A DNA stretch of 11,645 nucleotides from an uncultured Bacilli bacterium (GCA_944331945.1 CALVJC010000081.1:1-11645); one strand, 5' to 3'; numbered from the stretch's first letter, positions 1 through 6,164 are shown. The notes: generated by a model from the sequence alone, not told the origin. Program-made: numbers and translations.

Positions 1-287
1 GACAAGAATTAAAAAGAGTTTTTTTTCTCATTGACTTTCGCCACAAACCAACAGAAGATGATGTCTTGATGTATAATTTCTTAAAATATTATAAGATCCC
101 TGTTACCATTGTCGCTACCAAAGCGGACAAAGTAGGAACTAGTAAAAGAGAAAAATGCCAAAAACAAATTCTAGAAACACTAGATCTAGTCGTAGGAGAT
201 GATCTTGTTATCTTCTCTAGTGAAACCAAAGAAGGAAAAGAAGAAATCCATAAAAAATTAGAAGACTTAGTCGTGGACACGATCTAA
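1..287 (+). CDS. engB: Ribosome biogenesis GTPase EngB (YsxC/YihA), C-terminal part
   Basis: The reading frame is open from base 3 at the window edge, so the N-terminal half with the P-loop is missing. EngB is a small TRAFAC-class GTPase that helps assemble the large ribosomal subunit in the cytoplasm. The 94 visible residues include the family stretch LIDFRHKPTEDD near the start, the G4 guanine-specificity motif TKAD (fragment residues 39-42, bases 117-128) and the G5 motif SSET followed by GKEE. This order and spacing match the C-terminal half of EngB as I know it from Bacillus. The TTG at base 66 is an internal codon, not a start. The TAA stop lies in the 3' arm of a strong terminator hairpin, so the gene probably ends its transcription unit. 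Family assignment is confident; the upstream part cannot be judged. Confidence 0.9.
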   Translation, partial: QELKRVFFLIDFRHKPTEDDVLMYNFLKYYKIPVTIVATKADKVGTSKREKCQKQILETLDLVVGDDLVIFSSETKEGKEEIHKKLEDLVVDTI

Positions 288-295
288 GTCTTTTT
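264..295 (+). terminator. Intrinsic terminator of engB
   Basis: GACTTAG (264-270) pairs with CTAAGTC (284-290). The stem continues inward with TCGT/ACGA around a GGAC loop with one bulged base, giving about 11 bp, and five T follow (291-295). The hairpin includes the last codons and the stop codon of engB. Confidence 0.85.
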
Positions 296-320
296 GCATA
301 CCTTACACTAGGTGAGAAAC

Positions 321-800
321 ATGCACATGGTATTTGAAGAAGATGATTCCTTCACTTGTTTTTTAACCAAAAACATTTATCATCAAGACAAAAGTGAAAC
401 GATTCAAAATATCAAAACCTTCCTATTAAAATACAACCAATACTATCATTTTTTAAAGGCGGGCTTTTATCAAATTGAAGTAGGCTATCATGATAAAGTA
501 GGAACCATCTTAAAAATAACGCTCTTAGATGATTTTGGCTTAGGAGATCATAATATTGATATGAAAATTGTTTTTATTGGAAAACAAAAAATTGCTTTTG
601 AACTAGAAGAGTTACCTTCTACTTTGAATGAATTTTATTTATATCAAGGAAAGATTTATTTATTAGAAGAACAGCTAGGAAAACAAAACTTTTTTAACTA
701 TTTAGAACACAGCAAGATTATCTATGGTGAAAAACTAGAAAAGTTAATTCCTCACTTAAAAAGATGTTCCATAAAAAATCAAGTAGTCGATCTTTCTTAA
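321..800 (+). CDS. Unrecognised 159-160 aa cytoplasmic protein
   Basis: I do not recognise this family. The protein is about 159 aa, acidic to neutral, without signal peptide or membrane segment. It is rich in aromatic residues, with alternating hydrophobic stretches (for example KVGTILKITLLDDFG and MKIVFIGKQKIAFELE) that suggest a beta-rich fold in the middle and a helical C-terminus ending in a basic segment (LIPHLKRCSIKNQ). I start it at the ATG at 321 because AGGTGA (310-315) is a good ribosome binding site 5 nt upstream; the in-frame GTG at 312 lies inside that site. The ATG at 327 is a further alternative. It lies 25 nt after the engB terminator without a clear sigma-A promoter of its own, so it may depend on readthrough. 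It converges on the Fic gene with a 24-nt gap. Length, codon use and ribosome binding site support a real gene; the function is unknown. Confidence 0.7.
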   Translation: MHMVFEEDDSFTCFLTKNIYHQDKSETIQNIKTFLLKYNQYYHFLKAGFYQIEVGYHDKVGTILKITLLDDFGLGDHNIDMKIVFIGKQKIAFELEELPSTLNEFYLYQGKIYLLEEQLGKQNFFNYLEHSKIIYGEKLEKLIPHLKRCSIKNQVVDLS

Positions 801-829
801 CATATGTAAAGTCACAACGGTTTACTATG
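801..829. repeat. Imperfect inverted repeat between convergent genes
   Basis: CATA (801-804) plus GTAAA (806-810) pair with TTTAC (821-825) plus TATG (826-829), leaving T805 bulged and a 10-nt loop. It sits exactly between two convergent genes and takes in the Fic stop codon, so it could act as a weak bidirectional terminator. Neither side has a good T run, so the role is uncertain. Confidence 0.4.
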
Positions 830-1484
830 CTTCGACTTCTAATCCAAAGATACAGTTATCATATAAAAAGGAAATTAATTTTTCTTTCTTACCAGTATTA
901 TAGTATTCTGTTAATAAATGATTAAAGTCCTGGAGAAACTCTTCTTTTACTGTGATAATTCCACAACCATTTTGAATCAGAATTTTATTCGCTACAATCA
1001 TACTTGTCCTTTTATTACCATCCCAAAAAATTTGATTTCTCATTAAGTAAAGCATGAGATTTAAACTTCGTACAGTAGGTACTTCTTCTTTTAAAATAGC
1101 ATGAATATTCTGAATAGCCTTATCTTTTTTGGGAATATCAGGAATGAAATCAACTCCATGAATCCCAACTTTTCCTTTTCTTAAAACGCCCCATTCTAAA
1201 GATTCATTTCTAGATACAAAAGAATTAATCTGACAGATAAAATCAAGATCAACTTCATCGTCAAGATGAGAAAGAGTAAAATTCCAAGCGTCTCTTAGAT
1301 TTAAAATACAATTGATTTCGTCTAACTTTAAAGTGGGGACATTGACTCCTTCTAAAATAGTTTTGGTATCAGGATAGGTAGTATTAATACCTTCCATTTT
1401 AGCGCTATTATAAATATTAGAAACTAATACTTTTTTTGCTAAAAATATGTTTTCTTCTTTTGTTAGTTGAAATTTGTCTTTCAT
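825..1484 (-). CDS. Fic-domain protein with His-to-Gln change in the Fic motif
   Basis: Fic proteins usually transfer AMP or another nucleotide moiety to a target protein side chain. Numbered from the ATG at 1484 (219 aa), the core motif at residues 151-159 reads QIFWDGNKR, followed by TSMIVANK. It matches the HxFx(D/E)GN(G/K)R pattern in F, D, G, N and R, but the general-base histidine is Gln; the codon CAA is unambiguous. Near the N-terminus SAKMEG (residues 27-32) fits the (S/T)xxxE(G/N) inhibitory-helix motif of class II Fic proteins, with the Glu that blocks ATP binding. The middle segment WGVLRKGKVGIHGVDFIPDIP resembles the flap-containing region. The start is set by GAGGTG (1496-1491) 6 nt before the ATG; the GTG at 1493 is inside the ribosome binding site. 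It has its own promoter and looks AT-richer than the spoIVA block. Lack of a partner gene argues against a simple Fic/antitoxin pair. The domain call is firm; catalytic activity is open. Confidence 0.85.
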   Translation of the reverse strand: MKDKFQLTKEENIFLAKKVLVSNIYNSAKMEGINTTYPDTKTILEGVNVPTLKLDEINCILNLRDAWNFTLSHLDDEVDLDFICQINSFVSRNESLEWGVLRKGKVGIHGVDFIPDIPKKDKAIQNIHAILKEEVPTVRSLNLMLYLMRNQIFWDGNKRTSMIVANKILIQNGCGIITVKEEFLQDFNHLLTEYYNTGKKEKLISFLYDNCIFGLEVEA

Positions 1485-1509
1485 TGCATTCACCTCAGTT
1501 CTTAATTCT

Positions 1510-1538
1510 ATTATACTATAAATTTAAATAAAGATTAA
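1510..1538 (-). promoter_or_regulatory. Sigma-A-type promoter of the Fic gene
   Basis: On the minus strand a perfect TATAAT (plus 1510-1515) lies 17 nt downstream of TTAATC (1533-1538, 3 of 6 matches to TTGACA). Expected transcription start near 1503 leaves a short leader with the GAGGTG site. The -35 abuts the T-run of the spoIVA terminator. Confidence 0.6.
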
Positions 1539-1572
1539 TAAAAAAGATTTCTCGTTTGCTCCGAAAAATCTT
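1538..1572 (-). terminator. Intrinsic terminator of spoIVA
   Basis: On the minus strand AAGATTT plus TCG (plus-strand 1572-1562) pairs with CGA plus AAATCTT (1554-1544) across a 7-nt loop, with one G-U-type pair inside the stem. A run of T follows (A on the plus strand, 1540-1545). It begins 8 nt after the spoIVA stop codon. Confidence 0.85.
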
Positions 1573-1579
1573 CTTCTTT

Positions 1580-3055
1580 TTATAAAACAATGGCAATCAT
1601 ATTATTGGATCCTTTATTGACAATCTTGGTAAGAGTCTGTTGTAATTTATAACGAATATTATCAGGCATCATAGCAATTTTTGATTGAATTCCTTCTTGA
1701 ACGATATTATCGAGACTGCGACCAAAGATTTCACTTTTCCAAATTTCACTTGGGTTCGTTTCATAATCTCTCATAAGATAATCAATCAACTCTTTACTTT
1801 GACTCTCACTACCAATGATCGGCTCAAAAGTAGAGTGAACATCAACTCGGATCATATGAATACTAGGAGCGACCGCTTTTAATTTGATTCCATAACGTGG
1901 ACCTTGCTTAATAATCTCTGGAGACTCCAACTTCATATCTTCAAGCGAAGGTGTCGCCACACCATAACCCGTCTGTTTCACCATTTTAAGCGCATATTTA
2001 ATTTGATCATATTCTCGTTTGGCCTCTTCATAACCTTGGAATAAGGAAAGCAAAGCGGCCTTACTAGTGACATCAATTTTTACAATATCTTTTAAAACCT
2101 GATTATATAACTCAGGTGGAGCTTCTAAATTAATGGTAACAATACCCGTCGCCGGATCAACCTCTGCTAAATAAGCTTTTTCAATCACATCACAATCTTT
2201 GAAATGCTCCGTAATTGACTCAATATCTCTTAACTTATCAATTTCAACCACACTTTCCCGAATCACATCTATATACTGTTTCTTAATAGGATTATCATGA
2301 TTTAAAATAGCAATCCATTCTGGCATATTCACCCGGACTTCTAAAATTGGAAATTCATAAAGAGCTTCTCTTAAAATAGAAATCATTTCCCGTTCATTCA
2401 TCGCTTCAATATTAATTGGTAAAACAGGGACTTGATGTTCTTCCTTCAAAGTTTCTGCAAGTCGTTCCGTTTCCGGTAGAGTAGGATGAGTAGAATTTAA
2501 TAATACAATAAACGGTTTTCCCATTGACTTTAACTCCTCAATGACCCGATCTTCCGCATTTAAATAATCACTGCGGTTAAACTCTCCAATCGAACCATCC
2601 GTCGTCACCACAATTCCAATTGTCGAATGATCTTTAATGACTTTCTCCGTCCCAATTTCAGCCGCTTCCGTAAAAGGAATTTCTTCATCATACCATGGAG
2701 TCTTTACCATTCTTGGACCATTTTCATCACTTGCCCCTTTGGCATTATCAATCACAAATCCCACACAATCGACTAACCGAATATTACAACTAAAATCATC
2801 GATCTTTACCTTCGCTGCATGATTCGGTACAAACTTAGGCTCCGTAGTCATAATTGTTTTTCCTTGAGCACTTTGGGGAATTTCATCCAAAGTTCTTTTC
2901 TTCTCGTATTCATCCTCAATATAAGGAATAACAAGGGTCTCTACCATTTTCTTGATAAAAGTACTTTTTCCTGTTCGAACAGCACCGACAACCCCTAAAT
3001 AGATATCTCCTCCCGTACGAAGAGCAATATTTTTGATAATTTCTGATTTTTCCAT
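1580..3055 (-). CDS. spoIVA: Stage IV sporulation protein A (spore coat ATPase)
   Basis: SpoIVA is made in the mother cell, coats the forespore outer surface and polymerises irreversibly after ATP hydrolysis to form the coat basement layer. The 491-aa product is collinear with the 492-aa B. subtilis protein as I recall it: start MEKSEIIKNIALRTGGDIYLG, Walker A GAVRTGKST with K30, then PQSAQGKTIMTTEPKFVPN, LVDCVGF (Walker B region), TPWYDEEIPF, HSTIGIVVTTDGSIG, and in the C-terminal half LKMVKQTGYG, RYGIKLKAVAPSIHMI and IFGRSLDNIVQEGIQ. The C-terminus ends in MIAIVL, close to the usual IAIIL membrane-anchoring end that contacts SpoVM. The ATG at 3055 is chosen because AAGGTG is 7 nt upstream and the sequence then starts like the Bacillus protein; the ATG at 3061 is too close to that site. 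It is the last gene of the minus-strand block and has its own terminator. No sign of damage. Confidence 0.97.
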   Translation of the reverse strand: MEKSEIIKNIALRTGGDIYLGVVGAVRTGKSTFIKKMVETLVIPYIEDEYEKKRTLDEIPQSAQGKTIMTTEPKFVPNHAAKVKIDDFSCNIRLVDCVGFVIDNAKGASDENGPRMVKTPWYDEEIPFTEAAEIGTEKVIKDHSTIGIVVTTDGSIGEFNRSDYLNAEDRVIEELKSMGKPFIVLLNSTHPTLPETERLAETLKEEHQVPVLPINIEAMNEREMISILREALYEFPILEVRVNMPEWIAILNHDNPIKKQYIDVIRESVVEIDKLRDIESITEHFKDCDVIEKAYLAEVDPATGIVTINLEAPPELYNQVLKDIVKIDVTSKAALLSLFQGYEEAKREYDQIKYALKMVKQTGYGVATPSLEDMKLESPEIIKQGPRYGIKLKAVAPSIHMIRVDVHSTFEPIIGSESQSKELIDYLMRDYETNPSEIWKSEIFGRSLDNIVQEGIQSKIAMMPDNIRYKLQQTLTKIVNKGSNNMIAIVL

Positions 3056-3085
3056 AAACATTCACCTTTTCTTTTCTTCTATTTC

Positions 3086-3113
3086 ACTTTATGAGAAAGA
3101 AAAAGAATTATTC
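3086..3113 (-). promoter_or_regulatory. Candidate sigma-E promoter of spoIVA
   Basis: On the minus strand CATAAAGT (plus 3086-3093) resembles the sigma-E -10 (CATAcAaT), with GAATAATT (3106-3113) as an ATA-type -35. The ATA to CATA distance is 15 nt, one short of the usual 16-18. spoIVA is transcribed by sigma-E in B. subtilis, and the terminator just upstream makes a dedicated promoter here necessary. Confidence 0.4.
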
Positions 3114-3116
3114 CAA

Positions 3117-3137
3117 GAAAAAAGAGCCAAAGCTCTA
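3117..3137 (-). terminator. Intrinsic terminator of spoVIF
   Basis: On the minus strand AGAGC (plus 3136-3132) pairs with GCTCT (3127-3123) across a TTTG tetraloop, followed by a T run (plus A at 3118-3123). The stem includes the TAG stop codon of spoVIF (3135-3137). The stem is short at 5 bp. Confidence 0.7.
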
Positions 3138-3374
3138 AAACATTTTATCCACATCTTCAGGAACTTGATCATTGATAATGGTCTTGATAATCTTATCCTT
3201 CTTTTCTTTGGTAATATTTTTCCCAGTCATATTTGCAATCTCATCAACGACCTCACTAAGCGTCGCTTCATCTTTCATATTTCCATTTTGTAATTTATTT
3301 GCCAGATTTAAAATGGAATCTTTACTAACATTGGTTTTTTGTTCCACTTTCTTAAAAAAACTATCGCCAAACAT
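3135..3374 (-). CDS. spoVIF: Stage VI sporulation protein F-like (SpoVIF/YjcC)
   Basis: SpoVIF is a small late mother-cell protein needed for proper outer coat assembly in B. subtilis, where sigma-K transcribes it. The 79-aa product begins FGDSFFKKVEQKTNVSKDSILNLANKLQNGNMKDE, which follows the family pattern FFKnIEKKTGV...LANSLQNANFKDE, and continues with a TLSEVVDEIANMTGKNITKEKKDKIIKTI segment typical of its helical C-terminal half. It is slightly shorter than the Bacillus protein. AGGAGGT (plus 3382-3388) lies 7 nt before the ATG and decides the start. It lies between der's operon and spoIVA and is separated from both by terminators, so it is likely expressed alone from the candidate sigma-K promoter upstream. 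Soluble, no membrane segment. Family call is good though from memory of a short sequence. Confidence 0.82.
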   Translation of the reverse strand: MFGDSFFKKVEQKTNVSKDSILNLANKLQNGNMKDEATLSEVVDEIANMTGKNITKEKKDKIIKTIINDQVPEDVDKMF

Positions 3375-3393
3375 ATCTGAAACCTCCTACTGT

Positions 3394-3421
3394 TAGGATA
3401 TGAAAAAAGAAGGTTATTGTT
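3394..3421 (-). promoter_or_regulatory. Candidate sigma-K promoter of spoVIF
   Basis: On the minus strand CATATCCTA (plus 3394-3402) fits the sigma-K -10 CATAnnnTA exactly, and AACA (plus 3418-3421) fits the mACm -35 with 16 nt between AC and CATA. The -35 lies in the loop of the upstream terminator. The start site would fall at or just before the AGGAGG ribosome site, giving an almost leaderless message, which is the main doubt. Confidence 0.5.
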
Positions 3422-3430
3422 CCTTCTTTT
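3403..3430 (-). terminator. Intrinsic terminator of the der operon
   Basis: On the minus strand AAAAGAAGG (plus 3430-3422) pairs with CCTTCTTTT (3413-3405) across an 8-nt loop, running into six T (A at 3403-3408). The stop codon of the small gene lies in the loop. Confidence 0.8.
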
Positions 3431-3602
3431 CTGCTTTCGCTAACTTTTTCAAGCATTTTTCTTTTTTCTTAGCAAACTCAAAAGACTTCTTCCGAAATAC
3501 TTCGATCGGTACTTGCTTTTTTTCATAACGATCGTTTAAAATCTCGATTGCTCTTTCAATCCCTTCTAATTCTGTTTTGGGATCTTTTCGATTAAAAAAC
3601 AT
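3414..3602 (-). CDS. Small charged helical protein, SHOCT-like, coupled to der
   Basis: A 62-aa, strongly basic and helical protein (Lys/Glu-rich, ending LKKLAKAEKKEQ). The middle part, IERAIEILNDRYEKKQVPIEVFRKKSFEFAKKKEK, has the layout of a SHOCT domain: a first helix with a leucine pair, a short turn after the tyrosine, then an E-x-F/Y-x-x-K second helix. SHOCT domains are short C-terminal or stand-alone oligomerisation modules. The resemblance is by pattern only. Its ATG shares one base with the TAA stop of der (TAATG), and a GGGGGA ribosome site lies inside the end of der, so translation is probably coupled. The two genes share one terminator. The location suggests a job linked to Der, such as ribosome assembly, but nothing in the sequence proves that. 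Confidence 0.75.
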   Translation of the reverse strand: MFFNRKDPKTELEGIERAIEILNDRYEKKQVPIEVFRKKSFEFAKKKEKCLKKLAKAEKKEQ

Positions 3603-4912
3603 TATTCATCCCCCTTTCGATTCTTAAATTGTAATATAATTGGAGTCCCTTCCAATTCAAAATTTTCTCGTAATTTATTCTCTAAATATCTTTGATAAGA
3701 GAAATGAACGAGTCCTTTATTATTGACCCGGAAAGTAAACTTAGGAGGTTTGATTCCTGTTTGACTCGTAAAATAAATTTTTAAACGTTTCGCTTTATAG
3801 CTTGGAGGTAGATTTAACTGATAAGCATCCATAACAACTTGATTTAAGATACTTGTTTTAATTTCTCGCTTGATATTTTCTGCCACTTTAATGACTTCTG
3901 GCATCAAAGTATGAATTCTTTTCTTTGTTAAAGCCGATAGATAAACGATAGGGGCGTAGGTTGCAAATTGAAATTCTGCCCGCATTAAATTTTGATAATC
4001 TTTTAAAGTGGTATCTTTCACCGTATCCCATTTGTTAACGACAAAGATAAGCCCTTTTCCTTTTTCAATCGCATAACCCGCAATATGTTTATCATGTTCT
4101 TTAATTCCTTCTTCCGCATTAATTACCACAAGACAAATATCACTACGATCAATGGCTCTCATACTTCGTAATAAACTATATTTTTCCACATTTTCAAATA
4201 CTTTTCCCTTTTTGCGCATCCCCGCCGTATCAATCAAAACATATTCTTCACCATGATATTTAAAAACAGAATCAACGGAGTCTCTTGTCGTACCAGCGAT
4301 AGGGGAGACAACCACTCGCTCTTCATTCAAAAGAGCATTGGTAAGACTACTTTTCCCTACATTTGGTCGTCCAATAATACAAAGCTTAATCCGTGGATCT
4401 TCTTCTTTTTCTTCTTGTTCCTTAAAAGAAGAAGTAACCGCATCCATTAATTCAATATAGCCCGTATTATGAATCGCACTAATAGGAATATAATCGGAAA
4501 ACCCCAACTCATAGAAATCATATTGATGTTTTTCGGATTCTTTGTTATCTACTTTATTGATGGCCACAACCACTTTTTTACCACTTTTCCTTAAAATATC
4601 GCGTACTACAAAGTCATTCTGGGTACAACCTTCTTTCCCATCGACAACGAAGATAACCACATCTGCTTCTTTAATGGCAATTTCTGCCTGCATTTTGATC
4701 TCTTCATTAAAATCCATCTTCTCTTGATCAATTCCCCCGGTATCGATCAACAAAAACTTCTTATTTTGATAACTTACTTCTTGATAAATACGGTCTCTTG
4801 TCACCCCCGGAGTATCTTCAATAATCGAAATTTTACCTCCAGCAATTTTATTAAAAAGTGTACTTTTTCCCACATTGGGACGTCCGACAATCGCGACAAC
4901 ATTCTTTACCAT
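3602..4912 (-). CDS. der: Double-GTPase ribosome assembly factor Der (EngA)
   Basis: Der binds the 50S subunit late in assembly and has two GTPase domains in tandem followed by a KH-like RNA-binding domain. All are visible in the 436 residues, the same length as B. subtilis Der. First GTPase: GRPNVGKS (10-17), PGVTRDR, DTGG (57-60), NKVD (119-122). Linker: acidic EQEEKEEDPR (about 165-174). Second GTPase: GRPNVGKS (181-188), AGTTRDSVDS, DTAGMRKKGK (228-237), NKWD (293-296), SAL (326-328). The KH-like domain follows from about 355 with PPSYKAKRLKIYF, TGIKPPKFTFRVN and YLENKLRENFELEGTPI. AGGAGGGG lies 6 nt before the ATG. It is the first gene of its operon and is divergently transcribed from the membrane protein gene. 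It appears intact. Confidence 0.98.
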   Translation of the reverse strand: MVKNVVAIVGRPNVGKSTLFNKIAGGKISIIEDTPGVTRDRIYQEVSYQNKKFLLIDTGGIDQEKMDFNEEIKMQAEIAIKEADVVIFVVDGKEGCTQNDFVVRDILRKSGKKVVVAINKVDNKESEKHQYDFYELGFSDYIPISAIHNTGYIELMDAVTSSFKEQEEKEEDPRIKLCIIGRPNVGKSSLTNALLNEERVVVSPIAGTTRDSVDSVFKYHGEEYVLIDTAGMRKKGKVFENVEKYSLLRSMRAIDRSDICLVVINAEEGIKEHDKHIAGYAIEKGKGLIFVVNKWDTVKDTTLKDYQNLMRAEFQFATYAPIVYLSALTKKRIHTLMPEVIKVAENIKREIKTSILNQVVMDAYQLNLPPSYKAKRLKIYFTSQTGIKPPKFTFRVNNKGLVHFSYQRYLENKLRENFELEGTPIILQFKNRKGDE

Positions 4913-4941
4913 AACAGTCCCCTCCTTTTTGTGATGAGTGT

Positions 4942-4970
4942 ATTATATCACAGTTTTACAAATTTTAAAA
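4942..4970 (-). promoter_or_regulatory. Extended -10 promoter of der
   Basis: On the minus strand TGATATAAT (plus 4942-4950) is a perfect extended -10. At 17 nt spacing the -35 is only TTTTAA (4965-4970). TGTGAT (4930-4935) and ATCACA (4947-4952) form an inverted repeat around the -10, a possible regulator site. The promoter overlaps the divergent plus-strand promoter. Confidence 0.65.
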
Positions 4971-4983
4971 TATCCTATATAAT
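4955..4983 (+). promoter_or_regulatory. Sigma-A promoter of the YjdF-like gene
   Basis: TTTACA (4955-4960), 17-nt spacer, TATAAT (4978-4983). Start of transcription is expected near 4990, leaving a short leader with GGAGG. Confidence 0.8.
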
Positions 4984-5004
4984 AAAAGAAATGGAGGTTG
5001 CAGT

Positions 5005-5835
5005 ATGCCAAAATGGAAAAGCTTTTCTCAAAAGTTAAAAGAACGTTATCAACAAGAAAATAAATCGGGAGTAACAAAACTATATTTCTTCTTACGACTT
5101 TTAGTCATTTTATGTTTGATTCGGGAATTACTATTAGGAAATTATCACAATGCCTTTTTATGTGTTCTTACCTTAATCCTATTTGTTTTACCTTTTATTG
5201 CCAGTGATAAATTGAATATTAAAATTCCTCCCTTATTAGAAGGAATTATCTTAATCTTTATTTTCTCTGCCGAAATTTTAGGTGAAATTCAAAACTTTTA
5301 CGGAATTTTCCCTCATTGGGACACCATCTTGCACACTTTAAATGGGTTCCTTTGTGCTGGAATTGGCTTTTCCCTCGTCTATATTTTAAATGAAAGTGAA
5401 AAAGTTTCCCTTCATTTAACACCTGTTTTTGTAGCCCTTGTTTCGTTCTGCTTTTCCATGACGGTAGGAGTACTTTGGGAATTCTTTGAATATGGCGCCG
5501 ATCGCTTAACCAAAGTTGATATGCAAAAAGATACCCAAGTAGAATGGGTATCCTCAGTAGAATTTGAAGGGGCGAAAAGTAATGTCCCAGTAATTATTAA
5601 TAATATTGATGAAACAATTATTTATTATAACAATGGAGAACAAGAAGTAATTGAAGGTGGCTACCTTGATTTGGGCGGTATTGATACCATGGAAGATTTG
5701 ATTGTTAACTTTATAGGAGCAACGACATTTTCTGTCTTAGGATACTTCTACATGAAAAATAAAAATGGCTATAAAATTTTAGAAGGCTTTATTGTTCGTA
5801 GAAAAAAGATAAAAAAAAGAAATAAGACTGCTTAG
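5005..5835 (+). CDS. Polytopic membrane protein, YjdF/DUF2238-like
   Basis: A 276-aa integral membrane protein with about six spans: roughly residues 26-44, 49-66, 78-97, 110-128, 139-158 and 232-250. Both ends are basic and probably cytoplasmic. Polar motifs sit in or next to spans: FPHWDTILHTLNG (103-113), GVLWEFFEYGAD (155-166) and GGIDTMEDLIVNFIGA (224-239). The W-D-x-x-x-H, WE-x-x-E and D-x-x-x-D-x-x-x-N-x-x-G layout is what I know from the YjdF/DUF2238 group, whose function is not established. Between spans 5 and 6 there is a polar stretch of about 60 residues (167-226) predicted as a small beta-rich extramembrane loop. GGAGG is 7 nt before the ATG. It has its own promoter and ends in a bidirectional terminator two bases from the convergent regulator gene, so it is probably monocistronic. 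Confidence 0.75.
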   Translation: MPKWKSFSQKLKERYQQENKSGVTKLYFFLRLLVILCLIRELLLGNYHNAFLCVLTLILFVLPFIASDKLNIKIPPLLEGIILIFIFSAEILGEIQNFYGIFPHWDTILHTLNGFLCAGIGFSLVYILNESEKVSLHLTPVFVALVSFCFSMTVGVLWEFFEYGADRLTKVDMQKDTQVEWVSSVEFEGAKSNVPVIINNIDETIIYYNNGEQEVIEGGYLDLGGIDTMEDLIVNFIGATTFSVLGYFYMKNKNGYKILEGFIVRRKKIKKRNKTA

Positions 5836-5850
5836 CTTTATTTCTTTTTT
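5811..5850. terminator. Bidirectional intrinsic terminator
   Basis: Thirteen consecutive pairs: positions 5813-5825 (A6, G, A3, T, A2) against 5838-5850, around a 12-nt loop. T runs occur on both strands. The stem and loop contain the stop codons of both convergent genes (5833-5835 and 5838-5840). Confidence 0.85.
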
Positions 5851-6083
5851 CGTTTAAATTCTATAATATCTTGAACATCACAGTTAAGATAATTACAAAG
5901 TCTTGCTAGAACATAAATATCAATTCGTACTAAATTACCACTGGCAAGTCGTTTAATAACTTTAAAATCAGTATTGGTATCACGAACTAGTTTATTTTTC
6001 GAAATGTTTTTCTCTGCTAATATCTGTTCTAGTTTAAAGATATAAGTGCCATTTTCGACTTCTAATTCAACACTCTTATCCAT
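5838..6083 (-). CDS. Small Cro/CI-type helix-turn-helix regulator
   Basis: An 81-aa single-domain DNA-binding protein. Residues about 15-74 form a five-helix HTH domain: FKLEQILAEKNISKNKLVRDTNTDFKVIKRLASGNLVRIDIYVLARLCNYLNCDVQDIIEF. The end, LARLCNYLNCDVQDIIEF, is the standard last helix of the XRE family; the second and third helices (SKNKLVRDT and DFKVIKRLAS) form the HTH. A short basic tail follows. There is no sensor domain, so it may act as a constitutive or self-regulating repressor. AAGGAG lies 8 nt before the ATG. A 20-bp dyad (TAGTGG-N8-CCACTA) directly upstream of its predicted -35 is a plausible operator. It is convergent with the YjdF-like gene and divergent from the helical protein gene, so either could be a target. 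Target genes are not known. Confidence 0.88.
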   Translation of the reverse strand: MDKSVELEVENGTYIFKLEQILAEKNISKNKLVRDTNTDFKVIKRLASGNLVRIDIYVLARLCNYLNCDVQDIIEFKRKKK

Positions 6084-6112
6084 CTACATCTCTCCTTTAT
6101 TAACATCGCCTA

Positions 6113-6140
6113 AATATATTGTAGCAAGCCATATGGTGAA
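6113..6140 (-). promoter_or_regulatory. Candidate promoter of the HTH gene
   Basis: On the minus strand TTCACC (plus 6135-6140) and TATATT (6113-6118) are 16 nt apart. An overlapping TACAAT is an alternative -10. The start would fall about 30 nt before the ATG, leaving room for AAGGAG. Confidence 0.5.
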
Positions 6141-6144
6141 CAAC

Positions 6145-6164
6145 TAGTGGATATATAACCACTA
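6145..6164. promoter_or_regulatory. 20-bp dyad, candidate operator of the HTH regulator
   Basis: TAGTGG (6145-6150) and CCACTA (6159-6164) are perfect inverted repeats around ATATATAA. The site lies 5 bp upstream of the predicted -35 of the HTH gene. Two half-sites separated by one to two helical turns fit dimeric Cro/CI regulators; the assignment is by position only. Confidence 0.45.

Noticed and set aside
4930..4952. CRP-type site (TGTGA...TCACA) near der
   Set aside because: The gap between half-sites is 13 nt instead of 6, and Bacilli do not use this cAMP-CRP system in the usual way; kept only as an unassigned dyad.
4724..5038. 104-aa plus-strand frame across the start of der and the divergent promoters
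   Set aside because: It is antisense to the conserved N-terminus of Der and crosses two promoters; a shadow frame.
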